A stretch of 64,000 nt of DNA, taken from positions 62,001-126,000 of the forward strand of contig NZ_WHKF01000004.1 in NCBI RefSeq assembly GCF_009295825.1, read 5' to 3'. A program made the translations under genes and the position numbers. Within the stretch, counting starts at the first letter, position 1. Each line of letters opens with the position of its first letter. Of the stretch, positions 36,586 to 46,329 are shown one piece after another. The stretch comes from Marinifilum sp. N1E240. Lineage in GTDB: Bacteria > Bacteroidota > Bacteroidia > Bacteroidales > Marinifilaceae. The notes beneath the pieces are model-generated. The model worked only from the letters and a program-made list of their open reading frames with translations. It did no database searches and was not told where the DNA came from.

Positions 36586-37623
36586 TTAGTTCTTGATAAA
36601 TTCGTAAGTACCAGCTGCGTCACTTATGATATTTAAGATCACAGTATAGTTTCCTGGTCCATCAGGAAGTGGAATGTCATTTCCAACACCACCTTGTTGT
36701 AACGCTCCGGTAAATCCTGGAGTTTCTCCTTCTACAAATCCCATATTCCATGACCATCCATCATTTCTTCTGAACTTCACTACACCATCTACTAAGTCAA
36801 GTGTAATTGACCATGTTTTAGTTACTGGATCATAGTCCATTTTTTGATCAGGAGCATCCCATCCGTTAGGAGTTGCACTACCAACAAGTCCTATGAAGTG
36901 AGCTTCATTCGCATAAGTTAGATCATTTATGTTTGCAGTAAGTTTGTACCATCCGGCATCAACAACCGAAATTCCAGAACCATCAATAGCTAAACCAGAA
37001 CCACCAGCACCATAAGAGATGTTGTTATCTGGATCAAGTAAAGTAAATTCTTCACCAGCACCAATTTTTACAAAACCTTCATAAATTCCATTGCTTCCCG
37101 GGGATTTAATGTTTTGATTTTCTTTTCCAGCAATAATTACATCTAAACGAAGTAAACCAAAAATAGTAGCATCTGCTGTGTTGATTTCAGAGGTATATTC
37201 AAATTCTTCCACTCCAAGACCAGCATCAGTTTCTAATACACTACGTATTCTAAAATCTGCAGATGATGTTTGATCGGCAGGAAGAATGTCTAACAATAGA
37301 GTATTTAATTCACTTACTGTTATTTCAATATTGTCACATGTAAATCCACTATAAATTTGCGTGACATTTTGGAAGTTATCTCCAGTAGGAGCAGCTTCAA
37401 GAAAATAAGTAGCTGAGGCATTAAAACCTGCATCTACAGGAGTACATGTAAAAGTTAGTACATTAGCTCCATTTGCTCTAATCAATGTCAAATCTGGCAT
37501 TGATGTTATTGAGGGAGCAATGACGTTTTCTCGCATTACTAGTTGCTCTCCATCTTCATCACAACTCGTGAAAATGCCCAGCATACTTACTAATGCAAAA
37601 AGAAATATATAGTATTTTTTCAT
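36586..37623 (-). CDS. susE: SusE-like starch-binding lipoprotein
   Basis: The ATG at 37623 gives MKKYYIFLFALVSMLGIFTSC, a lipoprotein signal with Cys21 and an acidic surface-export stretch (DEDGE); the longer frame to 37776 runs into susD and lacks a signal peptide. About 345 residues. An N-terminal SusE domain (SITSMPDLTLIRANGANVLTF...) is followed by a middle Ig-like part and a C-terminal starch-binding module (FIGLVGSATPNGWDAPDQKM ... KFRRNDGWSWNMGF) of the same type as those in the SusF-like protein. It lies 19 bases after susD. Confidence 0.87.
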   Translation of the reverse strand: MKKYYIFLFALVSMLGIFTSCDEDGEQLVMRENVIAPSITSMPDLTLIRANGANVLTFTCTPVDAGFNASATYFLEAAPTGDNFQNVTQIYSGFTCDNIEITVSELNTLLLDILPADQTSSADFRIRSVLETDAGLGVEEFEYTSEINTADATIFGLLRLDVIIAGKENQNIKSPGSNGIYEGFVKIGAGEEFTLLDPDNNISYGAGGSGLAIDGSGISVVDAGWYKLTANINDLTYANEAHFIGLVGSATPNGWDAPDQKMDYDPVTKTWSITLDLVDGVVKFRRNDGWSWNMGFVEGETPGFTGALQQGGVGNDIPLPDGPGNYTVILNIISDAAGTYEFIKN

Positions 37624-37642
37624 TTTTATTGGATTTAAATTA

Positions 37643-39256
37643 TTAATACCCACTATTCTGCTTGATATTAGGATTAGCAGAAATTTCATCGCCTGGAATT
37701 GGGAAAAGATTTCTGTGGCTACTTGTACCAGTACCATCAAAAGTACCGCCTTTCCACTGCCAGTGGTAAGCACCATCAGTAAATTGACCGAATCGAATTA
37801 AGTCTGTACGTCTTTGTCCTTCGTAGTAGAATTCACGAGCACGCTCATCAAGGATGAAGTTAGCATCAATATCTCCAGCTGTAACATTCCCACTATTGTC
37901 ACCATATGCTCTTTCTCTGATAATATTAATATCAGCAACAGCAGCAGCAGCACCATCTGTATTAAACAAAGCTTCAGCTCTCATTAAATAAGCGTCTGCT
38001 AAACGGAATACAGGAAAATCTGTTGAGGCAAAAGTTGGACTGTAATTATCAGCTCGTGTACCATCGTGGTTTCTAGCAGTAAATTTATAAACACCGATTC
38101 CAAAATCTCCGCTTGAAGAAGGAGAAGGAATATTAATTGATCTTTTTTGTGCTAAATAAACTCTACCGTCAGCAGCCATTTCAAAATATGGATCAGCTGG
38201 TACAGGAACATTACCATAGGTAGCAATAGTATCTACCAAGATATTCATAAAATCTTTTCTTGCTCTGTTACCATTCCAGTTTGGATTATCAGGAAGGTCA
38301 TGCATAGTTGCGGCATCGATATAAGTTCCATCACTTGAAGACTGAATAAGGAAAGTAGTACCACCATTACCTTGAGTATTAAGACCATCTTCAGCAAAGG
38401 CAAAAATCATTTCATTATTACCATGACCTCTATCATTATCAGCACTAAAGTTTTGTCTGTAATCTGTAGCAAGTGAATAAGCTCCACTGTTAATAACCAA
38501 ATCGCAATAGGTTTTACATTCACCCCATTGTGGAGTTCCGGTATAAACTTCTGCATTTAGATATATACGTGCAAGTAACATCCAGCAAGAAGCTTTATCA
38601 GCTTGTGGATAAGAGAATCCAGGTTCACCCAAGTCAGATTCAATTTCTTTTAATTCAGTTACAATGAAATTAAATAATTGTGCTCTCTGAATTTGTTCTG
38701 GGAAATATTTACCTACACCATCAGCTTCAGTTGTAAATGGAGGATTTCCAAATAAATCCATTAAATAATAGTAAGCTAATGCTCTTAAATATCTTGCTTC
38801 AGCTCTGAATTGAATAATATCAGGATTTTCACTACTTGCTGAAGTATTTAAAAAATCGTTAGCATAAGTAATACTTAAGCTTAATCTTTGATATACCGCT
38901 GTAAGGAATGGATTTTGTGGACTCCATGTTTGAGTATTTAAATCCGCAATACCTACATCACCCCAAGCATTTATACCTTCATCGGTGGTAATTGTCTGTA
39001 AATTCCATAATGCTCTCATTGTGATAAAGAAACCATCATCATCCGATGTTATATCTGCATCTCCATCTCCTTGTCCTGAAATTATGAAACTTGCATATAT
39101 TTTTGCTAAAGTTTGTTCCATATATACAGGATCGTCACCAAGATTACCAGCTAATATTTGATTAGGGTCAATTGGTTTCACATCCAGGTCATCTGTACAA
39201 GAGGTAAATACCATAGCAGATGCCAGAATTCCTAATATTAAATATTTTATCTTCAT
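37643..39256 (-). CDS. susD: SusD/RagB-family glycan-binding lipoprotein
   Basis: 537 residues. The lipoprotein signal ends in MVFTSC (Cys20), followed by TDDLD. The SusD fold is rich in TPR-like helices: RAEARYLRALAYYYLMDLFGNPPF, DKASCWMLLARIYLNAEVYTG and the C-terminal ILDERAREFYYEGQRRTDLIRFGQF are family hallmarks. It caps the SusC barrel and delivers starch oligomers. It lies 11 bases after susC. Confidence 0.95.
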   Translation of the reverse strand: MKIKYLILGILASAMVFTSCTDDLDVKPIDPNQILAGNLGDDPVYMEQTLAKIYASFIISGQGDGDADITSDDDGFFITMRALWNLQTITTDEGINAWGDVGIADLNTQTWSPQNPFLTAVYQRLSLSITYANDFLNTSASSENPDIIQFRAEARYLRALAYYYLMDLFGNPPFTTEADGVGKYFPEQIQRAQLFNFIVTELKEIESDLGEPGFSYPQADKASCWMLLARIYLNAEVYTGTPQWGECKTYCDLVINSGAYSLATDYRQNFSADNDRGHGNNEMIFAFAEDGLNTQGNGGTTFLIQSSSDGTYIDAATMHDLPDNPNWNGNRARKDFMNILVDTIATYGNVPVPADPYFEMAADGRVYLAQKRSINIPSPSSSGDFGIGVYKFTARNHDGTRADNYSPTFASTDFPVFRLADAYLMRAEALFNTDGAAAAVADINIIRERAYGDNSGNVTAGDIDANFILDERAREFYYEGQRRTDLIRFGQFTDGAYHWQWKGGTFDGTGTSSHRNLFPIPGDEISANPNIKQNSGY

Positions 39257-39267
39257 TTTGTGATTTT

Positions 39268-42234
39268 TTAGAATGTTAAGTTCACTCCTAATGTGAATGT
39301 GCGAGGTCTTGGATAAAAATTACTATCAATACCTCCATCAACTTCAGGATCTAGACCACTGTAGTTTGTAATTGTAAATACATTTTGAACTGTAAAACTT
39401 ACTCTTGCATTCATGTCTTGTCCTGCAAATTTTTCAAATGTATAACCAGCACTAATATTATCCATCTTTAGGAATGAAGCATTCTCTACAAAATAGTCTG
39501 AAGTAAACTGTCTTTTAACAAAGTTTGTTTTACTTAGGTGAGTAGGCATATTTTTCCAGTAACCAATTTGTTGCATCTGGTCATATGATGCTCCGGAAGC
39601 CACTTGATTCAATACATAGTTATCAATATTCGCTCTTAAAGCTGTTGACATATCAAAATTCTTGTAATTAAACCTTGCTGAAAATCCTAAGATATAGTCA
39701 GGTGTTGGACTGTGATAAATGTACTTGTTAGCATTATCGCCATTAATAACTCCACCATTGCCAGCAATATCTTCGTATAAACCTTCAATTGGGTTACCAC
39801 TGTTATCGTAGATTTGCTTGTTTACAAAGAATGAATAAGCTTCTTCACCAACTCTTGTTATCTGGGTAACACCTGTCATACCACTACCATAAGTTAAACC
39901 AATATAATTAGGATCATCTGTTAGTAATAATTTGGTAACCTCTTGTTTATTATGAGTGAAATTTACCCCAATATTTAAAGACATATCAGGTGTTGAAATT
40001 GGTACTGCATTAATGGAAATCTCAATACCTTTGTTTTCCATACTACCAACATTAGTCAACAATCTGTTTGAAAAGTTACTTCCACTAGGAATTGTTACTT
40101 CGTTTAAAAGATCTTTAGTTTCACGGAAATAGTATTCAATCGAACCGTTGATTCGGTTGTTTAAGAATCCAAAATCTAATGCAATGTTTTGAGTTGTTGT
40201 TTCTTCCCATTTAATATCTGGGTCATATGTATCTGGTCTTAAGGTTGGAGAAAATACACCATCGATTGGATAGTAATACCCTTGTTGAGAAGATGTGTAT
40301 CTTGCTTGGGAAGGATAATCATTTCCAACATCTTGCTGACCTGTTACACCCCATCCTAATCTTAGTTTTAAATCAGAAAGGAAACCTAAATCTTTCATGA
40401 AATCTTCCTCATGAATTTTCCAAGCAACTGCTGCAGAAGGGAAGAATCCCCATCTGTTATCATCAGAGAAGCGAGAAGAACCATCATATCTAAATGTACC
40501 TGTAAGAAGATATTTGTTTTTGAAAGCATAGTTTAAACGTCCAAAGAAAGAAACCAAATAGTTTTCAGTTGCAGATTCTGTATCATTATCAACAATTAGA
40601 GGATGATCAGCATCTACAATCGATCTTGTATAATTTTTACTTTCTCTTTTAAAATGTTGCCATGAATAACCAGCAGTCGCATCAATTCTATGATCTTCAT
40701 TTAATTCTTTCACATAGTTTAAGTAAAAGTCAAGAAGATTATTTTTATTCTCCGCAGAATAGTCACTTAACTTACCCCAAGCCGTTACTAAAGTTGAAGG
40801 AGATGTAATAGGACGATTGTTTTTTCCATCACTCTCAGTATAATCAGTTGCTAGGTTTAAATTAGCTTGTAATTCAGGAATAAATGGCAGTTTGTAGTTT
40901 AATTTCAGATTACCTACAAATCTTGTTACGTCAGATGTATTATCTACAGCTAGAGCTTGTTCAACCGGGTTTGGAGTTCCAAGTGAAGCACCATACTTTT
41001 GCCATTGATAATATCCTCCAAATTCAGGAGCATTGGCATCATACACAGGTTGAGTTGGGTCCATTGAAATAGCAGATCCAATTGCACCATCATCACCAAA
41101 GTTATTGTTAGTGCTCATCAGTTTAGCATTTACACTAACCTTTAAGGCATCATCGAAAAAACTTGGATTTAAATTCACAGCAGCTGTAAATCTTTGCATG
41201 TCAGTGTTTTTTAAGATACCTTCTTGATCAGTATACCCCAAAGAAACTCTATATGGTAGATCTTTGTATGAACCAGATACCGCAACATTGTGATCCTGAG
41301 AAATGGCAGTTCTGAAAATTTCGTCTTGCCAGTCTGTGTTTTCGGTTCCTAATTTGTCGTAGTTTAAAGGATCATATAGTTCTGGTCGTTCGAAAGCAAT
41401 TTTTCTTAATTGATCACCAGAGTATACATCTACATAATCTTCAGGTGTTGAAATTGAGACATTACCACTATAAGATATTCGCATCGGTTTTCCCTTTGCA
41501 CCTTTTTTAGTGTTAATAATAATAACACCATTGGAAGCACGAGAACCATAAATAGCAGTTGACGATGCATCTTTAAGTACGGTAAATGTTTCAATATCGT
41601 TTGGATTAATAAACGAAAGTGCATTTGAACTACCACTTACATTGTTACCAACGCTCTCGATAGGTACACCATCTACGATAATTAAAGGATCATTAGAAGC
41701 ATTTAGTGAAGAACCACCACGAATTCTAATTGTAGCGCCACCACCAGGAGCACCACCAGAAGATGTAATAACTACACCTGAAGCTTTTCCTACTAATAAA
41801 TCTTGAGGAGAGGTAATATTACCTTTATTAAAGTCTTTTGAAGAAACACTCGTTACCGAGCCAGTTTTATCTTCCTTTTTAACTTGTCCATATCCGATTA
41901 CCACAACCTCGGAAAGGTTTTCGGTCTCAATACTTAAAACCACATTGATTTGAGTTTGATCTCCAACCAAAATTTCCTGAGGTCTGTAACCTACAAATGA
42001 ATATACAATTGTAGAATTAGCATCTACACTAAGTGTATATCTTCCGTCGATATCAGTTGTTGTACCAATAGTAGTACCCTTTACAACTACGGAAACACCG
42101 GGAATACCCATGCCATCGTTTGCATCGGTAACTGTACCGCTAACCACTTTTTCTTGTGCATGTATAATGGTAAACGAAAATACCATAACAAGCATAAGAA
42201 GCAGTTTTCTTAGCATACTAATGTTAAGTTCCAT
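39268..42234 (-). CDS. susC: SusC/RagA-family TonB-dependent outer-membrane transporter
   Basis: 988 residues. Signal peptide to about residue 26 (FTIIHAQ), then a carboxypeptidase-regulatory-like domain (VSGTVTDANDGMGIPGVSVVVKG), a TonB-box region (ENLSEVVVIGYG), the plug domain (LVGKASGVVI, GGSSLNASNDPLIIVDGVPI) and a 22-strand barrel ending in FTLGVNLTF. It imports malto-oligosaccharides with energy from TonB. The start may instead be the ATG at 42216 (MLRKLLLMLVM), which leaves a more usual signal peptide. It is first in the susCDEF operon. Confidence 0.95.
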   Translation of the reverse strand: MELNISMLRKLLLMLVMVFSFTIIHAQEKVVSGTVTDANDGMGIPGVSVVVKGTTIGTTTDIDGRYTLSVDANSTIVYSFVGYRPQEILVGDQTQINVVLSIETENLSEVVVIGYGQVKKEDKTGSVTSVSSKDFNKGNITSPQDLLVGKASGVVITSSGGAPGGGATIRIRGGSSLNASNDPLIIVDGVPIESVGNNVSGSSNALSFINPNDIETFTVLKDASSTAIYGSRASNGVIIINTKKGAKGKPMRISYSGNVSISTPEDYVDVYSGDQLRKIAFERPELYDPLNYDKLGTENTDWQDEIFRTAISQDHNVAVSGSYKDLPYRVSLGYTDQEGILKNTDMQRFTAAVNLNPSFFDDALKVSVNAKLMSTNNNFGDDGAIGSAISMDPTQPVYDANAPEFGGYYQWQKYGASLGTPNPVEQALAVDNTSDVTRFVGNLKLNYKLPFIPELQANLNLATDYTESDGKNNRPITSPSTLVTAWGKLSDYSAENKNNLLDFYLNYVKELNEDHRIDATAGYSWQHFKRESKNYTRSIVDADHPLIVDNDTESATENYLVSFFGRLNYAFKNKYLLTGTFRYDGSSRFSDDNRWGFFPSAAVAWKIHEEDFMKDLGFLSDLKLRLGWGVTGQQDVGNDYPSQARYTSSQQGYYYPIDGVFSPTLRPDTYDPDIKWEETTTQNIALDFGFLNNRINGSIEYYFRETKDLLNEVTIPSGSNFSNRLLTNVGSMENKGIEISINAVPISTPDMSLNIGVNFTHNKQEVTKLLLTDDPNYIGLTYGSGMTGVTQITRVGEEAYSFFVNKQIYDNSGNPIEGLYEDIAGNGGVINGDNANKYIYHSPTPDYILGFSARFNYKNFDMSTALRANIDNYVLNQVASGASYDQMQQIGYWKNMPTHLSKTNFVKRQFTSDYFVENASFLKMDNISAGYTFEKFAGQDMNARVSFTVQNVFTITNYSGLDPEVDGGIDSNFYPRPRTFTLGVNLTF

Positions 42235-42391
42235 AAAATAGAAATTTAAGATAAATTAGAAATTAGTTATAGGTTAAGATCCTTTAAACAAGATGCAAAT
42301 ATGAACTCAAATTTCCGACTTTTAAGCTTCCCACATTAAAATCATGTTAAAGTTATCAAAACCTTAAATTAGCCTTAGTTTTTTCTGTAAT

Positions 42392-42424
42392 CAAAGATAA
42401 ATATTGTCGTAATGATCTTATAAA
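42392..42424 (-). promoter_or_regulatory. Candidate susC promoter
   Basis: The minus strand has an exact -7 box TATCTTTG (42399-42392) and TTTA (42424-42421) 21 bases upstream as a near -33 box. The leader to the susC ATG would be about 150 bases. Confidence 0.5.
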
Positions 42425-42453
42425 TGATTGATAGTTAAGTGTGAATAAATCAT

Positions 42454-42478
42454 CGCAATCGTTACCGCAATCGTTTGA
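42454..42478. promoter_or_regulatory. Doubled LacI-type operator-like site upstream of susC
   Basis: CGCAATCGTT occurs at 42454-42463 and again at 42466-42475, a 12-base period, so the two lie on nearly the same face of the helix. The second extends to GCAATCGTTTGA, matching the sites at 876-887 and 43809-43818. The site lies about 30 bases upstream of the -33 box of the candidate susC promoter. Confidence 0.6.
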
Positions 42479-42665
42479 TATTTAAATATTGAAATAATTG
42501 AATATTATCCAAATAAATAGTATTTAAAAGGATTAAATTGTTTAATTTTTTCTATATTTACGAAGCTTGCAGCTATAAAAAAACCACAGCCATTAAAGTG
42601 TTTTAATGCTTTGATAACATTAAAGTTGCATTCAATTCTCTGATTTATTAATTTATGAAATTTTT

Positions 42666-43685
42666 ATGAGAAGCGGTCAAGTTACTATAAAAGATATCGC
42701 AAAAGAATTGGGAATTTCCGCTTCGACGGTTTCAAGAGCTTTAAAAGATCATCCTGATATCAGTTCAAAAACCAAAGAGGCTGTAAATAAGTTAGCTAAG
42801 GAGTGGCATTACAAGCCTAATGCTGTTGCTTTAAGTTTGCGACATAGTAAGACCAATATAATTGGTGTTATTATACCCGAAATTGTACACCATTTTTTTT
42901 CGTCGGTTATAAGTGGAATTGAGGAAATTGCTAATAAAGCTGGGTATAATGTAATGATGTTTCAGTCTAATGAATCATTTGAGAGGGAAATTGCCAATGT
43001 TCAAGCTCTACTTTCAAGTCGAGTTGATGGCGTTTTGGTTTCCATGTCAAAGGAAACTAAAGATTTTAGTCATTTTAAAGAGTTGAGAGACAATGGTATC
43101 CCAATTGTATTTTTCGATAGAGTTTGTAATGAACTTTCTTCTGATAATGTAATTGTTGACGATTTTGCTGGAGCTTTTGCGGCAGTTGAGCACTTAATTA
43201 ATATAGGTTGTAAACGTATTGCACATTTATCTGCACCGCAGCATATGCTGTTAGGACAAAACAGACTAAAAGGATATCGCCAGGCTCTGTTAAAGCACAA
43301 AATGCCAATTGATGAAAATTTGATTATTAAGTGCGATAGTTATGAAGAATCAATTGAGTTGACACCTGAACTGTTAAAGTTATCCACACCGCCTGATGCG
43401 ATTTTTGCAGTTAATGAATTAACGGCAGCAGGGGCATTAACGGCAGTAAAAAAAGTTGGTTTTAGAGTGCCAGAGGATATTTCAATTGTTGGTTTTACTG
43501 ATGGACTTGTGTCCAGGACTACTGATCCTAACTTAACAACTCTGGAGCAGCATGGTTATGAGGTTGGTTTAAGAGCCAGTGAATTGTTGGTAGGGCGTAT
43601 TAAAGAAGGAGATATGGATTATGAGCCTGTTACCAAAGTTGTAAAAACGAATTTGATTGTTAGAGGGTCAACAAAGAAACTTTAA
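42666..43685 (+). CDS. LacI/GalR-family regulator of the maltodextrin locus
   Basis: 339 residues. The N-terminal LacI helix-turn-helix is VTIKDIAKELGISASTVSRALKDHP with hinge KPNAVALSLR. The periplasmic-binding-like sensor domain has TNIIGVIIPEIVHHFFSSVISGIEE, DGVLVSMS, HLINIGCKRIAHLS and a C-terminal DISIVGFTDG. It is divergent from susC and upstream of the maltose catabolic genes, so maltose or maltodextrin is the probable effector (inference). It replaces the membrane regulator SusR of Bacteroides. Its terminator is at 43708-43734. Confidence 0.92.
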   Translation: MRSGQVTIKDIAKELGISASTVSRALKDHPDISSKTKEAVNKLAKEWHYKPNAVALSLRHSKTNIIGVIIPEIVHHFFSSVISGIEEIANKAGYNVMMFQSNESFEREIANVQALLSSRVDGVLVSMSKETKDFSHFKELRDNGIPIVFFDRVCNELSSDNVIVDDFAGAFAAVEHLINIGCKRIAHLSAPQHMLLGQNRLKGYRQALLKHKMPIDENLIIKCDSYEESIELTPELLKLSTPPDAIFAVNELTAAGALTAVKKVGFRVPEDISIVGFTDGLVSRTTDPNLTTLEQHGYEVGLRASELLVGRIKEGDMDYEPVTKVVKTNLIVRGSTKKL

Positions 43686-43707
43686 ATTTTTACTTATATA
43701 ATAATAT

Positions 43708-43734
43708 ACAGGCTGCATTTTGCAGCCTTTTTTT
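43708..43734 (+). terminator. Terminator of the LacI-type gene
   Basis: 8-base perfect stem AGGCTGCA/TGCAGCCT with a 3-base loop, then a T tract. Confidence 0.85.
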
Positions 43735-43808
43735 GTTTGCAAAATGAAATAAGCCTAGGAAAATTGTTAATTCCTGATACAAAAATGATTTTTTTTTACA
43801 AATTGTTG

Positions 43809-43818
43809 CAAACGTTTG
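43809..43818. promoter_or_regulatory. LacI-type operator palindrome
   Basis: CAAACGTTTG is a perfect palindrome inside TTGCAAACGTTTGAT, the classic LacI-family operator shape with a central CG. It lies 57 bases upstream of the -33 box of the transporter promoter. Confidence 0.65.
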
Positions 43819-43875
43819 ATATAGGTGTTTCAGCCCGTAATTAGTGGGTTGTAGAGTTTTGTGTGCTATAGAAAT

Positions 43876-43907
43876 TTTGATGGATTCGTTAATTTTCTTT
43901 AATTTTG
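43876..43907 (+). promoter_or_regulatory. Promoter of the maltose catabolic operon
   Basis: TTTG (43876-43879), a 20-base spacer, then TAATTTTG (43900-43907). Both boxes and the spacing match the Bacteroidetes primary-sigma consensus exactly. Confidence 0.7.
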
Positions 43908-44205
43908 CTCACAGAGGGAAACCTCATTTCCGACTTAAGTAATATACTTCCTTACAAAAATATGATCTCATTTCCGGATAGACGAAGGAAATGTAAACGA
44001 TCTGAATCTATTAAATGTTAGTTGTGATATTTAATGGTTAGTTGGTCTTTGTAGTGTGTTCTTTCACATTGATTCACGATCCTTTCTTTGTTTCTTCTTC
44101 CTAATAAATTGTTGCGATATTGTAGGCTCATTAGGCTAGAGTTATACTAATATAAGCAAATTCAAACGTCTGTATTTTTTAAGACAGAGTATTAAAATTG
44201 ATCAA

Positions 44206-45549
44206 ATGAAGAAACAACCTCGTTTAAGCTTTTGGCAAATCTGGAATTTAAGTTTCGGTTTTCTTGGAGTACAATTCGGTTTTGCACTACAAAATGCAAA
44301 TGCAAGTAGAATTTTAACAAGTTTGGGAGCCGACCCACACGAATTATCATTTTTCTGGTTGGTAGCACCTATTATGGGATTACTGGTTCAACCAGTAGTT
44401 GGAGCAGCTAGTGACAAGACCTGGAATAAACTTGGAAGAAGATCTCCTTACATTCTTTTTGGAGCTATTGTTTCTATGCTAGCCATGTTCTTTATGCCAA
44501 ACGCTCCTATGATAGTTAAAGGCGGAAGCGCATTGATATTTGGTGTGGTAATGTTGGCACTAATGGATGGTTCATTTAATGTAACTTTTCAGCCATTTAG
44601 AGCCTTGGTTGCCGATATGACACCAGAGGAACAACGAAATGTAGGTTATTCTGTTCAAAGTTTCCTAATTAATGTTGGAGCTGTAATTGGATCGGCTTTG
44701 CCATTTATATTAACAGCTGCAGGAATTTCAAATGATTCTATTGGTGGTAATGTAGCACCTTCTGTTATATGGTCGTTTTATATAGGAGGATCTCTTCTTT
44801 TAATCAGTGTATTGGTTACTGTATTTAAAACAAAAGAATATCCACCGGAAGAATTCGAAGCATACAATAATATTACTGAAGAAGATAAATCTGTAAAAGA
44901 AAGCTTTTGGACTTTATTGATGAATATGCCAAAAACAATGAAGCAACTGTCAATTGTACAGCTGTTTTCTTGGTTTCCGCTTTTCTTATTGTGGGTTTAC
45001 TCTACAACAGCAATTTCACAACATTATTTTGGTGTTCCAATTGATTTTAATGCCGAGACAGAGACGAATACTAATATTTTAAGTGCCTTTAATGAGGCTG
45101 GAAACTGGGTTGGAATGTGCTTTGCCATGTACAGTTTAGTTGCAGCTTTGTTCTCTATTGTAATGCCTAAATTAATCAGTTTAACAAGTCGTAAAACTGT
45201 ATATGCTGGAGCATTATTAGTTGGAGGATTAGGATTCATTTCTACAATGTTATTTACAAATCAATACATGCTTCTGATTTCGATGATTGGAGTTGGAATA
45301 GCATGGGCTGGAATTCTTGCAATGCCTTATACGATTTTATCAGGAGTTTTACCTGCAAAGCGTATGGGAATCTACATGGGATTATTCAATTTAACTGTTG
45401 TTGTGCCACAGATTTTAAGTGGTGTATTTGGAGGTCCTATTCTTAGAACTTTCTTCAGTGGACAAGGAATCTATATTCTTGTTTTTGCCGGAGTGATTAT
45501 GATTTTAGGATCCATATCTGTGCTTTTTGTTAAGCAATCAGAAAATTAA
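44206..45549 (+). CDS. Maltose-type MFS/GPH sugar transporter (SLC45-like)
   Basis: 447 residues, about 12 transmembrane helices. The N-terminal FWQIWNLSFGFLGVQFGFALQNANASRI, the cytoplasmic loop SDKTWNKLGRRSPYILFGAI and FQPFRALVADMTPEEQRN are typical of the SLC45/GPH branch that carries sucrose, maltose and related sugars with protons or sodium. The position before pgmB and maltose phosphorylase argues for maltose uptake from the periplasm (inference). First gene of the plus-strand operon. Confidence 0.88.
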   Translation: MKKQPRLSFWQIWNLSFGFLGVQFGFALQNANASRILTSLGADPHELSFFWLVAPIMGLLVQPVVGAASDKTWNKLGRRSPYILFGAIVSMLAMFFMPNAPMIVKGGSALIFGVVMLALMDGSFNVTFQPFRALVADMTPEEQRNVGYSVQSFLINVGAVIGSALPFILTAAGISNDSIGGNVAPSVIWSFYIGGSLLLISVLVTVFKTKEYPPEEFEAYNNITEEDKSVKESFWTLLMNMPKTMKQLSIVQLFSWFPLFLLWVYSTTAISQHYFGVPIDFNAETETNTNILSAFNEAGNWVGMCFAMYSLVAALFSIVMPKLISLTSRKTVYAGALLVGGLGFISTMLFTNQYMLLISMIGVGIAWAGILAMPYTILSGVLPAKRMGIYMGLFNLTVVVPQILSGVFGGPILRTFFSGQGIYILVFAGVIMILGSISVLFVKQSEN

Positions 45550-45568
45550 AATTTATTTAAACAAACCG

Positions 45569-46216
45569 ATGGGAAAGATTAGTGCATGCATCTTTGATTT
45601 AGATGGAGTGGTTGTTGATACAGCAAAGTATCATTACATCGCATGGAAAAGTTTAGCAAATGAATTGGGATTTGACTTTACCGAGGAAGATAATGAAAGA
45701 TTAAAAGGAGTTAGTAGAATGACTTCATTAGATATCTTATTAGAAATTGGGGGAGTTGAATTAGACGATAAAACAAAGCTAGAGTTAGCTGATAAAAAGA
45801 ACAAAAACTACGTGGAGTTTATTTTGAAAATGACTCCGGACGAGATTCTTCCAGGTGTAAAAGATTTCTTTAATGAACTAAAAGCGGAAGGGGTGAAAAT
45901 AGCTTTGGGTTCGGCAAGTAAAAATGCCATGACTATTTTAAATCAGTTGGAATTGACTGATTACTTCGATGCTGTTGTTGACGGAACTCATGTTAGCAAT
46001 GCAAAGCCTGATCCTGAAGTGTTCCTGAAAGGAGCCGAGCTATTAGGATTTTCACCATCGGAATGTATCGTTTTTGAAGATGCCGAAGCAGGTGTCGAAG
46101 CTGCCATTAATGGTAATATGAGATGTGTTGGGATTGGTTCACCAGAAGTACTCGGAAAAGCAAATATTGTTGTTCCGGGATTCGTAGGATTTACCATGGC
46201 TCAATTAAATTTTTAA
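45569..46216 (+). CDS. pgmB: Beta-phosphoglucomutase (HAD superfamily)
   Basis: 215 residues from the ATG at 45569 (MGKISACIFDLDGVVVDTA); the longer in-frame reading from 45527 overlaps the transporter gene and is unlikely. Asp10 and Asp12 in FDLDGVV are the nucleophile and acid/base. HAD motif II is LGSASKNA, motif III has Lys in NAKPDPEVF, and motif IV is FEDAEAGVEAA. The helical cap keeps the RLKGVSRMTSL segment seen in beta-PGMs. It converts beta-glucose-1-phosphate from the adjacent maltose phosphorylase to glucose-6-phosphate. Confidence 0.92.
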   Translation: MGKISACIFDLDGVVVDTAKYHYIAWKSLANELGFDFTEEDNERLKGVSRMTSLDILLEIGGVELDDKTKLELADKKNKNYVEFILKMTPDEILPGVKDFFNELKAEGVKIALGSASKNAMTILNQLELTDYFDAVVDGTHVSNAKPDPEVFLKGAELLGFSPSECIVFEDAEAGVEAAINGNMRCVGIGSPEVLGKANIVVPGFVGFTMAQLNF

Positions 46217-46221
46217 TAAGA

Positions 46222-46288
46222 ATCAGTAAATAGTGTAAAACAAACAGTGAGTGGTTAACGGTGAATAAAATAATTGCTGTTTACTGAT
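46222..46288 (+). other. Large intercistronic stem-loop between pgmB and the GH65 gene
   Basis: ATCAGTAAATAG (46222-46233) pairs with CTGTTTACTGAT (46277-46288), 12 pairs with one G-U, around a 43-base loop. There is no T tract. It could protect or mark a cleavage point in the operon mRNA. Confidence 0.4.
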
Positions 46289-46329
46289 ACTGTTATTGCG
46301 GTAGGATTACATTTTTAAAGAAATTAATC

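Larger units (their letters stand above)
42235..42665. other. 431-base divergent control region between susC and the LacI-type gene
   Basis: Contains a susC promoter candidate (42392-42424), a doubled operator-like site (42454-42478) and a weak -7 box TATATTTA (42553-42560) for the LacI-type gene. A second possible susC -7 box, minus-strand CATATTTG, is at 42296-42303. No gene is seen. Confidence 0.55.
43686..44205. other. 520-base control region before the sugar transporter operon
   Basis: Holds the LacI-gene terminator (43708-43734), a perfect operator-like palindrome (43809-43818), a strong promoter (43876-43907) and a leader of nearly 300 bases. The leader contains two CTCATTTCCG copies (43922-43931 and 43967-43976) and no gene that I can support. 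Confidence 0.55.

Noticed and set aside
37624-37776. N-terminal extension of the SusE-like protein
   Set aside because: It overlaps the end of susD and lacks a signal peptide, whereas the ATG at 37623 gives a perfect lipoprotein signal.
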